Origin: Flavipsychrobacter stenotrophus
Lineage (GTDB): Bacteria > Bacteroidota > Bacteroidia > Chitinophagales > Chitinophagaceae
Assembly: GCA_947379685.1 (NCBI GenBank)
Contig: CANCOG010000002.1
Location: 1 to 35,258 of the forward strand
Reading direction: 5' to 3'
DNA length: 35,258 nt
Positions 24,184 through 34,200 of the stretch are shown one piece after another. Position numbers and translations under genes: made by a program. The notes under the pieces were generated by a model, which worked only from the letters and a program-made list of their open reading frames with translations, was not told the DNA's origin and did no database searches. Each line of letters starts with the position of its first letter. Positions within the stretch are counted from its first letter, which is position 1.

Positions 24184-24741
24184 TTATCCAACGGCTGGTT
24201 CAAGAGTCTCTTCACCCTTAGCCCAGTTGCAAGGACATAATTCGTCTGTTTGCAGAGCATCAAGAACGCGTAAAACCTCTTCAACATTACGGCCTACGCT
24301 CAGGTCATTGATACAAACCCAGCGAACAACACCTTCAGTATCTATAATATAAGTAGCACGATAAGCAACTTTTTCGTCTTCGCTCAGTATACCGAGTGCC
24401 TCGGCAAGGCTCTTGGAAGTATCTGCTATCATAGGGAATTTTAGATCCTTCAGATCCTTATGATTCATCCTCCATGCATGGTGTACATATTCGTTGTCGG
24501 TTGATGCACCAAGCAATACAGTTTCACGATCAGTAAAATTTGTATAATTCTTATTGAATTCAGCAATTTCTGTGGGGCACACAAAAGTAAAATCCTTTGG
24601 CCACCAGAACATTACAGCCCATTTACCTTCAATGTCCTGATTGCTGATGTGTTTAAACTCCTTTCCCTTTTCAAGAGACACCACTGCTTTTTTGTTAAAC
24701 TCCGGGAATTTCGATCCCACTGTAATGAAATTGTTTGCCAT
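24184..24741 (-). CDS. ahpC: AhpC-type peroxiredoxin (mycobacterial type)
   Basis: A 185-residue 2-Cys peroxiredoxin. The peroxidatic Cys55 lies in WPKDFTFVCPTEI, and the C-terminal TDELCPCNWAKGEE holds two cysteines, Cys169 and Cys171. This three-cysteine arrangement and its spacing match mycobacterial AhpC rather than the enterobacterial form that pairs with AhpF. It reduces peroxides and is recycled through AhpD, whose gene follows at once. The ATG start gives the usual length. A -7-like GACCTTTG lies at 24779-24772 without a well-spaced -33 TTG. The terminator after it should make ahpC mRNA more abundant than ahpD mRNA. Confidence 0.93.
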   Translation of the reverse strand: MANNFITVGSKFPEFNKKAVVSLEKGKEFKHISNQDIEGKWAVMFWWPKDFTFVCPTEIAEFNKNYTNFTDRETVLLGASTDNEYVHHAWRMNHKDLKDLKFPMIADTSKSLAEALGILSEDEKVAYRATYIIDTEGVVRWVCINDLSVGRNVEEVLRVLDALQTDELCPCNWAKGEETLEPAVG

Positions 24742-24946
24742 ACTTTATTTATCAATTTTAAATTTCTCGTGCAAAGGTCGGAGTTTAAACAGACAATACA
24801 TAGATGATTGACATTCTGTTTTCCAATGAAAAAATAAGAAATCTCAATAAGCAAACCTGACACAAATCATTGTACATGCGCTGGGAGTTGAATATGGTTT
24901 AGGAATATGGGCCTTAGTTAGAGAATTCATTCATACTTCCACATGC

Positions 24947-24976
24947 AAAAAGCCACCGGAAAATCCGGTGGCTTTT
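24947..24976 (-). terminator. Terminator after the T9SS cargo gene
   Basis: AAAAGCCACCGGA (24948-24960) and TCCGGTGGCTTTT (24964-24976) form a perfect 13-bp stem around a 3-nt loop. On the minus strand it ends in a T run. It lies about 25 nt after the stop of the 1,054-residue protein gene. Confidence 0.9.
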
Positions 24977-25000
24977 CATTTATCAAAACTTGATCGTTTC

Positions 25001-28000
25001 TTATCTTATGAGGGTAACATCTCCTTTCTTCTCGAAGCTCTTACCGTCACAATCAAATTTAATTACGTAGAAGTAAACACCCATGTCCTGAGGAACTCCA
25101 CCGAAGGTACCGTCCCACTCCATATTGTTGTTCGCTGATTCGAAAACTGTTTGACCCCAGCGATTTTGGATACGGAAGTAATGGAACCTGTGGAAGCCAT
25201 TGTATATCGGACGGAACTTATCGTTCTTACCATCAGAGTTTGGTGTAAACGCTGTTGGGAAAGTAACCGTGCAACATGCGTTTGGCTGAATCAGAACACT
25301 GTCGGTACCTATACAACCAAATGCATTGGCAACTGTAAGCTTAACATATCCCGGTGTTTCGATCTTACCCCAGCATCCTGGTTTGTTAGTATGATGGAAG
25401 AAGTGACTTGGAGACCATGTATAAGAGTTCTTGTAGTCATTTGAATCAACCGCTGTCAGGTACAAGCTATCTTCAAGACAAATTGTGCCGTTAAAAGTAT
25501 GGGTGTAAATTCTTGCATCAGGTAAAGCTAACACCTTAACAGTATCGCCTACTGGCTTGCCTTTACAACCTTCTGCTGTGTAAGCTGTGAGTTTTACAAC
25601 GTGTACACCTGGTGTGTTCCAGTAGATGCTGTAAGGACCACCACTATTTGAATTTGAAGTTACAACAGTTGCACCATCAAAATCCCATGTATAATTGTCA
25701 GCGTTAGGTGCATGAGTAGAGAGTGCAATTGTAACGGTGTCACCGAGACAGATATTCTCCTTAAGGTAAGAAGTAGCTGTTGGCTGTGGTACAACATGAA
25801 TGGTAAGCGTATCAGATGATTTACAACGGCCACCGTAATCGCTTGCAGTAAGTGTTACTGTCTGGAAAAACAATGAATCGAACCTTACAACAACTGAAGA
25901 TGTAGTTGATGAACCGACTACATAAGCGTCGCCATTTGAAAGAACCCATGAATAACCTGCACCTGAAAGAGATGGACCGTCATAATTGAAAGTCAGCGTA
26001 TCGAACTGGCAAGTGTAAGGGCGGCTTTGTGTGATGTGGAAAACTGGCAGATACAATATTGTAACTGTAATTGCAGCCCTGTCACTTTCGCAACCGTTAA
26101 CTGTCTGGCTTACATACCATGTAGTGCTACCAACAGTACTTGTGTTAGGGGTTGGCTCTGTAGCAAGTTCAGTACCACCGGCTGCTGAAGTATACCATTT
26201 CAAATGCGTACCGATAGCGTACAAATGACCTGCAGTTGAGAACTGGCAATAAGTAGTATCCAGAACGATTGGTGGATTTGGCTTAGCTATTACAAGAACA
26301 GGATCGGTAGTGCGTGGGCTTACACAACCAGCAATTGTTTGTGTAACGTAATAAGTATCAATACCTGGAGTTGAAGTTGAAGGAGTTGGAGCAGTAGATG
26401 AGCCAGATACGCCTGGGCCATACCACAGCAGGTTAGTACCTGTTGCTGAAAGTGCCGATGGCAAATCATACTGGCAGTAAGTCTGAAGAATAACCGGAGG
26501 TGCTGCTGGTATTGGAGGATCAGTTAAGGTGATAGGTCCGATAACATTATACTGGCAACCAGAAGTTACTACAGAGATATGATCATAAACACCCTGTCCT
26601 AAGCCGCTGAATACAACCACTCCGGCAGATGATGCTGTAAGTACTACAGTGTTGCTTACACCACCAAGTGTGTAGCTGAATGTATCAGTAGAACCTGCTG
26701 GCAAACCGCTGATAGTAATAGAACCGTCATGTGCACCACAAAGTGTTGGGCTTGTTGAGCCAACCAACGTTAATACGGTTGGGCCAGGCTGTGTAATAGT
26801 AATTGTAGAAACAGTAGTACAACCGGTAGAATCAGTCACGCTGAAGTTATAGGTACCAGCAACCAGGTGAATAGCAGTTGCGGTAGTTTGAACTGGGGAT
26901 GTACTCCAGCTAAATGTATATGGCGGTGCACCGGAAGTCATAGTTGCCGTAGCGGAACCATCATTAAAACCATAGCACGAAACATTTGTAGTAGCAATGG
27001 TACTTCCAATATAGTTACCAGCAATTGTGATCGAGTCACTCTGGAAGCAACCTACCGCATCGGTAACGGTAAAGTAATAGGTAGTAGTGGTAGTAGGTGT
27101 AGCAACCGGATTAGCACAAGTAGTACAACTCAATGAAGGGGAAGCAGACCACACATAATCAAGTGGCAGAGCTACGTCGGTTGCACCGGTAGTAAGTGTG
27201 TAACTTCCGCTGCCTCCAAAACATACAGTTGTGTCATGCGTCCTGTGCAATACAAGGTGAGAAGGAAAAACGTGTGTATACAAAGTATCAGGACAACCAT
27301 AACCAGTGTATGGAGTCAATACTACTGCATATGTAGTTGAAGATGATGGGTAAGGGAGGCTACATGTTTGGAAAGTATCCAGAATTGTAGCAAACGTAGA
27401 AGAGTCATACCATGTATAATGTGCGTAACCTGATGGAGAAGACAATGCTACCGAAGAAGTATCACAACTTACAGTAGAGATCGCGAATAATCCGCAGGAC
27501 ATGTCAAGGTAGCCATAACCAAAGTGACCACCATAACCACAGTCACCGCTCGCAAAGTCAACGATTACAGTAGTTCCGCCGAGACCTGAAAGGTCGATAC
27601 TGGCGGTTGACCAACTCTTGTAACGTACGCTTGAACAGGAGAATGAGTTGTGGAAACCAGGCAATGAACCTGATGCTACGTAATTGAACTGAGAGCAAGG
27701 TATTGCAGAACCTGTAACACTGTCAAATGCATTCACCTCAAAACGGGGCTGAGCGGATGCACTGTGACTTGGATCTTCCAATACTACTGCATACCTGTAT
27801 ACAAGGCTGAAGTTAAGCACTCCTGTTGGTACGTGAATGTAATAACGGGCCTTTTCAGCTTCCGAACCGGAACTGTTGTTACCCAAATGGAAGGAGTAAC
27901 TTCCACCGCCTGGTGCTACTATTGGAAAGAAACCACAAGGATCGACGGCCGAGCCTGATGTAACCTGAAATCTGCCTGTGTAGCTGGAGGCAGCAACACT

Positions 28001-28165
28001 CGTTGGAGTACTGATAGGACAACACGTCCCTATATAGTAGTACCAAATTGAGAAGTCGCCATACTCCCAATCAATGTTTGGGGGGCAGGTCGATCCTTGT
28101 CCTTTTGATGAGAAGCATATTCCCAGGAAAAGCAGGATTAGGAGGGATGTTTTCGTACGATTCAT
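25001..28165 (-). CDS. Large secreted multi-domain protein with T9SS type-B sorting domain
   Basis: A 1,054-residue secreted protein. Signal peptide about 1-23 (MNRTKTSLL ... SSKGQ). A Cys-rich, aromatic N-terminal domain (24-228) looks like a lectin or jelly-roll type module (inference). Then come Ig/PKD-like units, a SprB-type repeat at about 390-458 (TNVSCYGFNDGSATATMTSG, PPYTFSWS), a related unit at 465-550, two clear Ig-like copies at 553-625 and 628-702 (TYCQxxxxxxLxAxGTxLxWY), and PKD-like domains at about 705-793 and 796-878. The C-terminal domain 966-1054 has PTAFTPNSDGKNDKF, FRIQNRWGQTVFES, EWDGTFGG and GVYFYVIKFDC, the gliding-motility-associated (CHU_C) form of T9SS signal. It should be exported across the outer membrane and stay on the surface, perhaps as an adhesin. 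Confidence 0.93.
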   Translation of the reverse strand: MNRTKTSLLILLFLGICFSSKGQGSTCPPNIDWEYGDFSIWYYYIGTCCPISTPTSVAASSYTGRFQVTSGSAVDPCGFFPIVAPGGGSYSFHLGNNSSGSEAEKARYYIHVPTGVLNFSLVYRYAVVLEDPSHSASAQPRFEVNAFDSVTGSAIPCSQFNYVASGSLPGFHNSFSCSSVRYKSWSTASIDLSGLGGTTVIVDFASGDCGYGGHFGYGYLDMSCGLFAISTVSCDTSSVALSSPSGYAHYTWYDSSTFATILDTFQTCSLPYPSSSTTYAVVLTPYTGYGCPDTLYTHVFPSHLVLHRTHDTTVCFGGSGSYTLTTGATDVALPLDYVWSASPSLSCTTCANPVATPTTTTTYYFTVTDAVGCFQSDSITIAGNYIGSTIATTNVSCYGFNDGSATATMTSGAPPYTFSWSTSPVQTTATAIHLVAGTYNFSVTDSTGCTTVSTITITQPGPTVLTLVGSTSPTLCGAHDGSITISGLPAGSTDTFSYTLGGVSNTVVLTASSAGVVVFSGLGQGVYDHISVVTSGCQYNVIGPITLTDPPIPAAPPVILQTYCQYDLPSALSATGTNLLWYGPGVSGSSTAPTPSTSTPGIDTYYVTQTIAGCVSPRTTDPVLVIAKPNPPIVLDTTYCQFSTAGHLYAIGTHLKWYTSAAGGTELATEPTPNTSTVGSTTWYVSQTVNGCESDRAAITVTILYLPVFHITQSRPYTCQFDTLTFNYDGPSLSGAGYSWVLSNGDAYVVGSSTTSSVVVRFDSLFFQTVTLTASDYGGRCKSSDTLTIHVVPQPTATSYLKENICLGDTVTIALSTHAPNADNYTWDFDGATVVTSNSNSGGPYSIYWNTPGVHVVKLTAYTAEGCKGKPVGDTVKVLALPDARIYTHTFNGTICLEDSLYLTAVDSNDYKNSYTWSPSHFFHHTNKPGCWGKIETPGYVKLTVANAFGCIGTDSVLIQPNACCTVTFPTAFTPNSDGKNDKFRPIYNGFHRFHYFRIQNRWGQTVFESANNNMEWDGTFGGVPQDMGVYFYVIKFDCDGKSFEKKGDVTLIR

Positions 28166-28870
28166 ATTTATGGTCTTATATTATGTTTAATGAATAGGTA
28201 TTTCGATTCTGTGGTCTGCTAAATTACAACTTTTTCATTCTTATTACAACTATTAAGCAAATTTTGTATTTATTTTTGAAATTTCATACTCATTCTCCAA
28301 AAAAATTTTCAAAATAATCGTCTTTGCTGGCTTAGGCGCCGACTTAAATCTATTTTGGTAATGAGTTAGAAACGATAGTGGTTTAATTAATAAATCAGAT
28401 ACTGTAAGCCGCTTAAAACAATCCTGATTCCTTTAACACCTATATAGACAGGTGATTGACGTTAATTAGTTGGTAAAATAATTACATTATTTTTATCGTA
28501 AAGCGTAAAAGTCGGCATTTTTCGTTGTTTCACTTCATTTTTCAAAATTTCAATTCGTAAAATTCCTTTCTACCGCTCCCTAATGCGAGTGGCTTTCTAT
28601 ACAACAATCTAATTATCAACACTAAATACATTAAAAATATTAAACAATCATTTTAAATGACGATTTCCTGAACGAATGCCGATTTTTTAAAGGAAATAAA
28701 AAATATATGCCGTTGCGCAGCAAACTCCTCTCCCGATACAAGTTTACTTCTCCCAAACATTAATGCACGAACAAAATTGAGCACTTTTTGTGTTAGGAGC
28801 CTTATTTGCTTTCTTTAAGATTATGCGTATTTCAACGAATTAGGAACCAAAGGTGAAACGAAAACAGGAA
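28166..28870. other. 705-bp gene-free region upstream of the T9SS cargo gene
   Basis: This very AT-rich stretch lies between the stop of the histidine kinase and the start of the T9SS cargo gene, both on the minus strand. I found no coding sequence, tRNA-like fold, terminator or -7/-33 promoter pair at good spacing. Small dyads (CACC...GGTG at 28436-28453, and a TCATTT palindrome near 28650) are too short to interpret. Confidence 0.6.
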
Positions 28871-30352
28871 CTATGCCTTCACAAGAAAATGCACAGAAAA
28901 AGTTGTGCCCTCGCCCAATGCGCTTTGCACTTCAATTCTTCCTCCAAGAGCCTCTACCTGGTACCGGGTAATGAACAAACCAATGCCCCTAGCATCTTGG
29001 TTCTTGTTAAATGTACTGTACATACCAAAAAGACGGGCACCATTTTTCTCCATATCAATGCCAATTCCATTGTCCTTAATATGGAGTACTAACTCATGGC
29101 CAATCTTCTCGATTGATAATTCCACGTATGGCTGGCGATCTTTAGCCCTGTATTTTATGCCGTTGGTAAGGAAATTAAGCAATATGCTTTCCAGGTAAGC
29201 CGTGTTGTATTCAAACGTTGTTCCCCGGGGCACATTATTATGAACCATTACATTGGCCTCTTTTATGTCCATAGCAATGAGCTCAAGGCAACGTTCTATA
29301 TATATATACAGGTCAACTGATTCCTGTTCAACATTTTTTTTGGTTTGTACCGCTACAATTTCGTTGAGATGATTCACAGTCTCTGTAAAACCTTCCGATA
29401 CCTGCCTCAGGTAGACCAGCATCTCTGACCGCTCCTCTTCCGATTCCGCCTCAGCTATAAGGTCAACCACACGAGATAGGTTTCCGGAATGTGATCTGAG
29501 ATTATGGGAAACGATATGTGCAAAATTGATCAGCCGCTTATTTTGATCGCTGATGATCTCAACTGACTGCAGCATCTCCTTTTCTTTTTCCACCGTTTCT
29601 GTCATATCCCTTACTGCGGCCGCAATCAATAAGCCCTCTTCTGTTTCCAGCGGGCTAAGACTAATGTCGACAGGAAATATCGCTCCATTTTTACGAACTC
29701 CATTGAGGCGGAATAAACTATCTGTTTGCTTTGGCTCGGCATGTTGAACATTTTTCTGGCTGCTGGCTATGTGCCTGATGACTGAGGCTTCCGGAGTCAG
29801 CAATTCAATAGCCTGGCCAATCAACTCATCTCTGGTGTAGCCAAAAACCCTTGTACACTGACTGTTAATTAGCTGTATGATGCCAAAAGAATCGGTGATC
29901 ACCATGGCGTCCGGAGCATTCTCCAAAAACAATTTGAACTTTTGTTCCGATGCGCGCAAGCCATCTTCCAATTTCTTTATAGGTGTGATATCAGCCCCAT
30001 GTACGTAAAAGCCACTAACTGAGCCATCCTCTGCAAAATCGGGATAGTAGGTTGCAATGTACTCCTTCCGTGTTCCATCGGGCAAGATCAGGTCACGCTC
30101 AAATACCTGTGTTCTTCCGGCAAACACCCCCTTTATATGAGGTGAATTTTTTTCATAAATCGGTCCCAGTAATTCCTTAAGTGCAATTCCCCTCATTTCC
30201 GTTTTCGACTTCCCAAACCATTCAATAAATGAATTATTTGCATAGCGGCATATCTCATCCTTATCCCAATAAGACAGCAACGCGCCTATCTTATCAGCAA
30301 TAACTAATCCAATTTTATTAAAAGTATCCGGGGGTGTATTTCGGTTGGGCAT
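28871..30352 (-). CDS. Cytoplasmic sensor histidine kinase with two PAS domains
   Basis: A 493-residue kinase without membrane segments. PAS1 spans about 20-125 (GALLSYWDKDEICRYANNSF, LPDGTRKEYIATYYPDF). PAS2 spans about 135-250 (LENAPDAMVITDSFGIIQLIN, VFGYTRDELIGQ, and the PAC VRKNGAIFPVDISLSPLE). The phospho-acceptor is His283 in FAHIVSHNLRSHSG. ATP-binding motifs follow: N box LLNFLTNGIKY, G1 DNGIGID (427-433), F box and G2 ARGIGLFIT (455-462). The H box has Asn next to His, as in many Bacteroidota kinases, but has His288 where relatives of this type usually have Pro. No response regulator is adjacent, so it is an orphan kinase. A -7 element and an inverted repeat lie upstream of its ATG. 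The signal sensed is unknown. Confidence 0.9.
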   Translation of the reverse strand: MPNRNTPPDTFNKIGLVIADKIGALLSYWDKDEICRYANNSFIEWFGKSKTEMRGIALKELLGPIYEKNSPHIKGVFAGRTQVFERDLILPDGTRKEYIATYYPDFAEDGSVSGFYVHGADITPIKKLEDGLRASEQKFKLFLENAPDAMVITDSFGIIQLINSQCTRVFGYTRDELIGQAIELLTPEASVIRHIASSQKNVQHAEPKQTDSLFRLNGVRKNGAIFPVDISLSPLETEEGLLIAAAVRDMTETVEKEKEMLQSVEIISDQNKRLINFAHIVSHNLRSHSGNLSRVVDLIAEAESEEERSEMLVYLRQVSEGFTETVNHLNEIVAVQTKKNVEQESVDLYIYIERCLELIAMDIKEANVMVHNNVPRGTTFEYNTAYLESILLNFLTNGIKYRAKDRQPYVELSIEKIGHELVLHIKDNGIGIDMEKNGARLFGMYSTFNKNQDARGIGLFITRYQVEALGGRIEVQSALGEGTTFSVHFLVKA

Positions 30353-30695
30353 AAATGTTTCGGAATTAGAAATCTATATTTTCCTACAGACAAAGATAAT
30401 AGAATTTAAACGCTTATTAAAATGGGAGTTGTGAAGCGTTTGAAAGGCACTTATCTTGTTTTACGAATAACCATTTCAAAATGAGAATCACCCAAAGCAC
30501 CAAAATTCTAAACCAGACTTGGCAAATGCCCACTTTCCATCTGCACTCGCTCAATGCCTAACACTTGGTAGAGAGTATTGCCAATCCCGGAGGTTGCTTA
30601 TTTTTATGTTTTTATGCTAATATTTTTAGTGCCCCTGATAATAAATTGTACTAGGAGTTCCAATAAGATTTTCTAAGTCGGTTAATCGAATTTAT
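30353..30695. other. 343-bp divergent intergenic region
   Basis: It separates the histidine kinase (minus) from a small orphan gene (plus). It holds the -7 element and inverted repeat described separately. The part from 30450 to 30695 shows no gene and no clear promoter for the orphan gene. Confidence 0.55.
30391..30441 (-). promoter_or_regulatory. Histidine kinase promoter with overlapping inverted repeat
   Basis: On the minus strand TATCTTTG (30398-30391) matches the -7 consensus and lies 39 nt before the kinase ATG. Upstream of it, AAACGCTT (30408-30415) and AAGCGTTT (30434-30441) form a perfect 8-bp dyad around 18 nt, spanning the zone where a -33 box would be. No TTG is correctly spaced, so the dyad is a candidate regulator site. 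Confidence 0.42.
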
Positions 30696-31046
30696 ATGAA
30701 GCATTTGGCGGAAGAAATTAATTATTTAAGTTTGAGTGATACCAGACTTTTAGGGATGCATATCTCTCTTGAAGACTATGTTCGTAAGATTGTACTAACA
30801 ATTGATCTTCAATCGCATAGTAATGAAATAGTTCAGCTGCATTTTGAAAAAGTTCACAAATACTCATTCTACAACACAAACGATTGTGAACTCTACTACA
30901 TAGTTGACTACAAGTTCATTATTGCAGATAACATGTACTATATTCCACTAGATCCGGTAGATATTTCAGGTTCTCCGAACGAAGAGGATAACGACTATAT
31001 TTTTGCTGAAAAAGTATCAATTACATACAGTAATATTGTTAAATGA
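30696..31046 (+). CDS. Orphan 116-residue protein of unknown function
   Basis: A 116-residue soluble, acidic protein (MKHLAEEINYLSLSD ...) without signal peptide or membrane segment. It looks alpha/beta: an N-terminal helix, then strands such as VRKIVLTIDLQ, VQLHFEKVHKYSFY, LYYIVDYKFIIADNMYYIPLDP, an acidic loop SGSPNEEDNDY and a last strand FAEKVSITYSN. I do not recognise a family. The rich Tyr/Asp content and single small domain resemble many lone proteins next to polymorphic-toxin loci, but no toxin gene is near, so no role is claimed. It is flanked by a histidine kinase and NrdJ, both on the other strand. No obvious promoter is seen. Codon use looks ordinary for the window. Confidence 0.65.
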   Translation: MKHLAEEINYLSLSDTRLLGMHISLEDYVRKIVLTIDLQSHSNEIVQLHFEKVHKYSFYNTNDCELYYIVDYKFIIADNMYYIPLDPVDISGSPNEEDNDYIFAEKVSITYSNIVK

Positions 31047-31190
31047 CTTCGATTCTCCGAAGTATTCCTTCTTCATTAAAAGTCAAATAAAAAATCACAG
31101 TCCGCCGTTTTCCTGACTCTTGCGGGCGTTTGCAAATCCAACATTGTACTCACAAACAAAAAAATCTCCTCACCACCCACCACACAAACA

Positions 31191-31219
31191 AAAAACCGCC
31201 ATGGAAATGACGGTTTTTA
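31191..31219 (-). terminator. Terminator between the orphan gene and nrdJ
   Basis: AAAACCGCCAT and ATGACGGTTTT pair with one internal mismatch around GGAA. T runs on both strands allow use in both directions: for nrdJ, about 60 nt after its stop, and for the orphan gene from the other side. Confidence 0.7.
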
Positions 31220-31280
31220 TGTTTAAACACACACTGTTCTTAAATTTGAAGGGTTTTATTTTTCCCGGGGTAATGCCCTG

Positions 31281-34200
31281 CTAGCTGCAACCAGTGGTTG
31301 TACCACAGTTCGGACACATATAACAGGTTCCGTTACGCATCGTTATGTTACCACACTGACGGCACGCTGGTGCGTCGGCGCTCGTTCCCATTAATTTTTT
31401 AAGATCTGCACTCGTATTTGCACTCACCCCAACCGGCACCGGTGCAACTACAGTTTTAGGCTTGGCTGCCGCTACTTGTGGCGCTGTTACCCGTACCTGA
31501 GATAATTCCTGCTGTTTTTGTGCTTCAAGCTCCTCCTGACGGGTACGTTTGTTAGGGTCTGGTACGTGTACCAGATCATCACGATCGAGGTATTCATACG
31601 CCAGAAGACGGAAGATATAATCGAGTACCGATGTCGCAGACTTAATATTTGGATGTTCCACCATGCCCGATGGTTCGAAGCGGGAGAATATAAATTTATC
31701 AACATACTCTTCTAGTGGCACACCATATTGTAAACCAACTGAAATGGCAATGGCAAAACTATTCAGCAAGCTACGCATGGTAGCGCCTTCCTTGGCCATA
31801 TCAATGAATATTTCACCTAGTGTACCATCACCGTACTCTCCTGTACGCAGGAACATAGCCTGTCCGCCAACTTTTCCCTTTATGGTATACCCTCTGCGTT
31901 TAGCTGGCAATTGCTTGCGTTCAACTATCCGGCTGAGTTCACGTTTCAGTTGCGTATCCGGACTATCCTGTACACGCCTGTTCACTTCTTCCAGCAGTTC
32001 TTCCACTGTCAGCCTGCTCATATCCACTATCTGGCCGGTGTCTGCTGTTGCAGCTTCTTCCTTGGCTTCTTCTTTATCTTTTTTCTTGCTGTCGCTCTTG
32101 GTGCTTAAAGGCTGGCTCAACTTAGAACCATCGCGATACAATGCGCAAGCCTTCAGGCCCAGCTGCCAGCTGAGGTAATAACAATCCTTAATTTCATCAA
32201 CCGCCGCTTCATTTGGCAGGTTAATGGTCTTGGATATTGCACCGCTGATGAATGGCTGAACGGCACCCATCATCCTGATATGTCCATGAGCGTGAATGAA
32301 ACGTTCACCCTTCTTGCCGCACTTGTTGGCACAATCAAATACCGACAAATGTTCGTTTTTCAGGAACGGAGCCCCTTCAACGGTCATGGTACCGCAAGCG
32401 TAATCATTAGCTGCGCTTATTTCCACATCGCTGAATCCTAATTCATGCAACAGGCTGAAATCTGGCGCGTAATATTGCTCAGGAGTAAACCCGAGGCGCT
32501 GCAGGCAACTTTCGCCCAAAGTATACACATTGAATACAAAGCCTGATTCAAACGCACTTTCTACTGCCGTATCCAGCTTCTTCAGTTCTTCAGCGATAAA
32601 TCCTTTTTCGCTCAGCGACTGATGGTTAATGAACGGCGCACCGGCAAACGTGCCATGCCCCTTCGCATATTTAACTATGGTATCTATTTCATCGGCCTTG
32701 TAACCCAACTTCTTTAATGCAGCAGGTATACTCTGATTAATGATCTTAAAATAACCACCACCCGATAATTTTTTGAATTTCACCAGCGCAAAGTCTGGTT
32801 CTACTCCTGTAGTATCGCAATCCATAACCAGACCAATGGTGCCGGTAGGTGCAATTACAGTTGCCTGGGCATTGCGGTAACCATACAATTCACCCATTTG
32901 CACTGCTTCGTCCCACGCCTTGGTAGCTGCCTTAAGCAGGTAATCGGGGCAATACTTGGCATTGATACCTACTGGTTTAATTTCAATACCCTCGTAAGCA
33001 TCACTGGCATCGTAAGCAGCAGCACGGTGATTGCGCATTACACGCATCATGTGCTCCTTATTTTCAGCATAACGTGGGAATGTACCCAGGCTGCGCGCCA
33101 TTTCTGCCGATGTTTTATAGGCAACACCATTCATAATAGCGGTGATAGCACCAGCTATTGCACGGCTTTCTTCGCTGTCGTAAGCAATACCACTCACCAT
33201 AAGCATAGAGCCAAGGTTAGCGTATCCAAGTCCGAGTGTACGGTAATCGTAACTCAACTGAGCAACTTCAGGTGAAGGGAACTGCGCCATAAGCACAGAA
33301 ACTTCAAGCACCACTGTCCACAGGCGTACCATGTATTCAAAGCCAGGCACATCGAACGTGCTCGTCTCTTCATTAAAGAAGCGGCGCAGATTCAGAGATG
33401 CAAGGTTACATGCCGTATTATCCAGGAACATATATTCCGAACATGGGTTAGAAGCCCTTATCGGCCCGCCTTCAGGGCAGGTATGCCATTCATTAATAGT
33501 AGTATCATATTGTGTACCTGGGTCAGCACAACGCCATGCAGCATAAGATATTTTCTCCCACAATTCCTTTGAAGGCATTGTTTTCATTACCTTACCTGTA
33601 CCACGGGCGGTCATTTCCCAGTCACCGTTATTGTCGAGGCACTTAAAAAACGAATTCGGGATACGTACTGAATTGTTTGAATTCTGACCCGAAACAGTTC
33701 TGTAGGCTTCACCTTCGTAATCTGATGCGTAACCAGCAGCAATCAGCGCAGCTACTTTCTTTTCTTCTTCTACCTTCCAGTCAATAAAGTTAACTACTTC
33801 AGGGTGGTCAAGATCCAGGCACACCATTTTGGCAGCCCTGCGGGTTGTTCCACCACTCTTTATAGCACCTGCTGCTCTGTCGCCTATTTTAAGGAAACTC
33901 ATCAAACCGCTCGATGTACCGCCACCGCTCAGTTTTTCACCTTCTGCACGTATGTTGGAATAGTTGGTACCCACACCCGATCCGTATTTAAATATACGGG
34001 CCTCACGAACCCACAGGTCCATGATACCGCCATCGTTAACCAGATCGTCATCAACACTCAATATAAAACAGGCATGCGGCTGCGGACGCTCATAAGCATT
34101 CAGTGAACGCTCCAGCTTGCCCGAAATCGGGTCAACATAGTAATGACCTTGTGCCTTACCTTCAATGCCATAGCTGCTGAACAACCCGGTATTGAACCAC

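Noticed and set aside
26867-27136. Plus-strand ORFs inside the T9SS cargo gene
   Set aside because: They are mirror readings of a long, well-supported minus-strand gene with repetitive codons.
28166-28870. A small RNA or hidden gene in the 705-bp gap
   Set aside because: No terminator, stable stem or open frame with protein-like composition was found.
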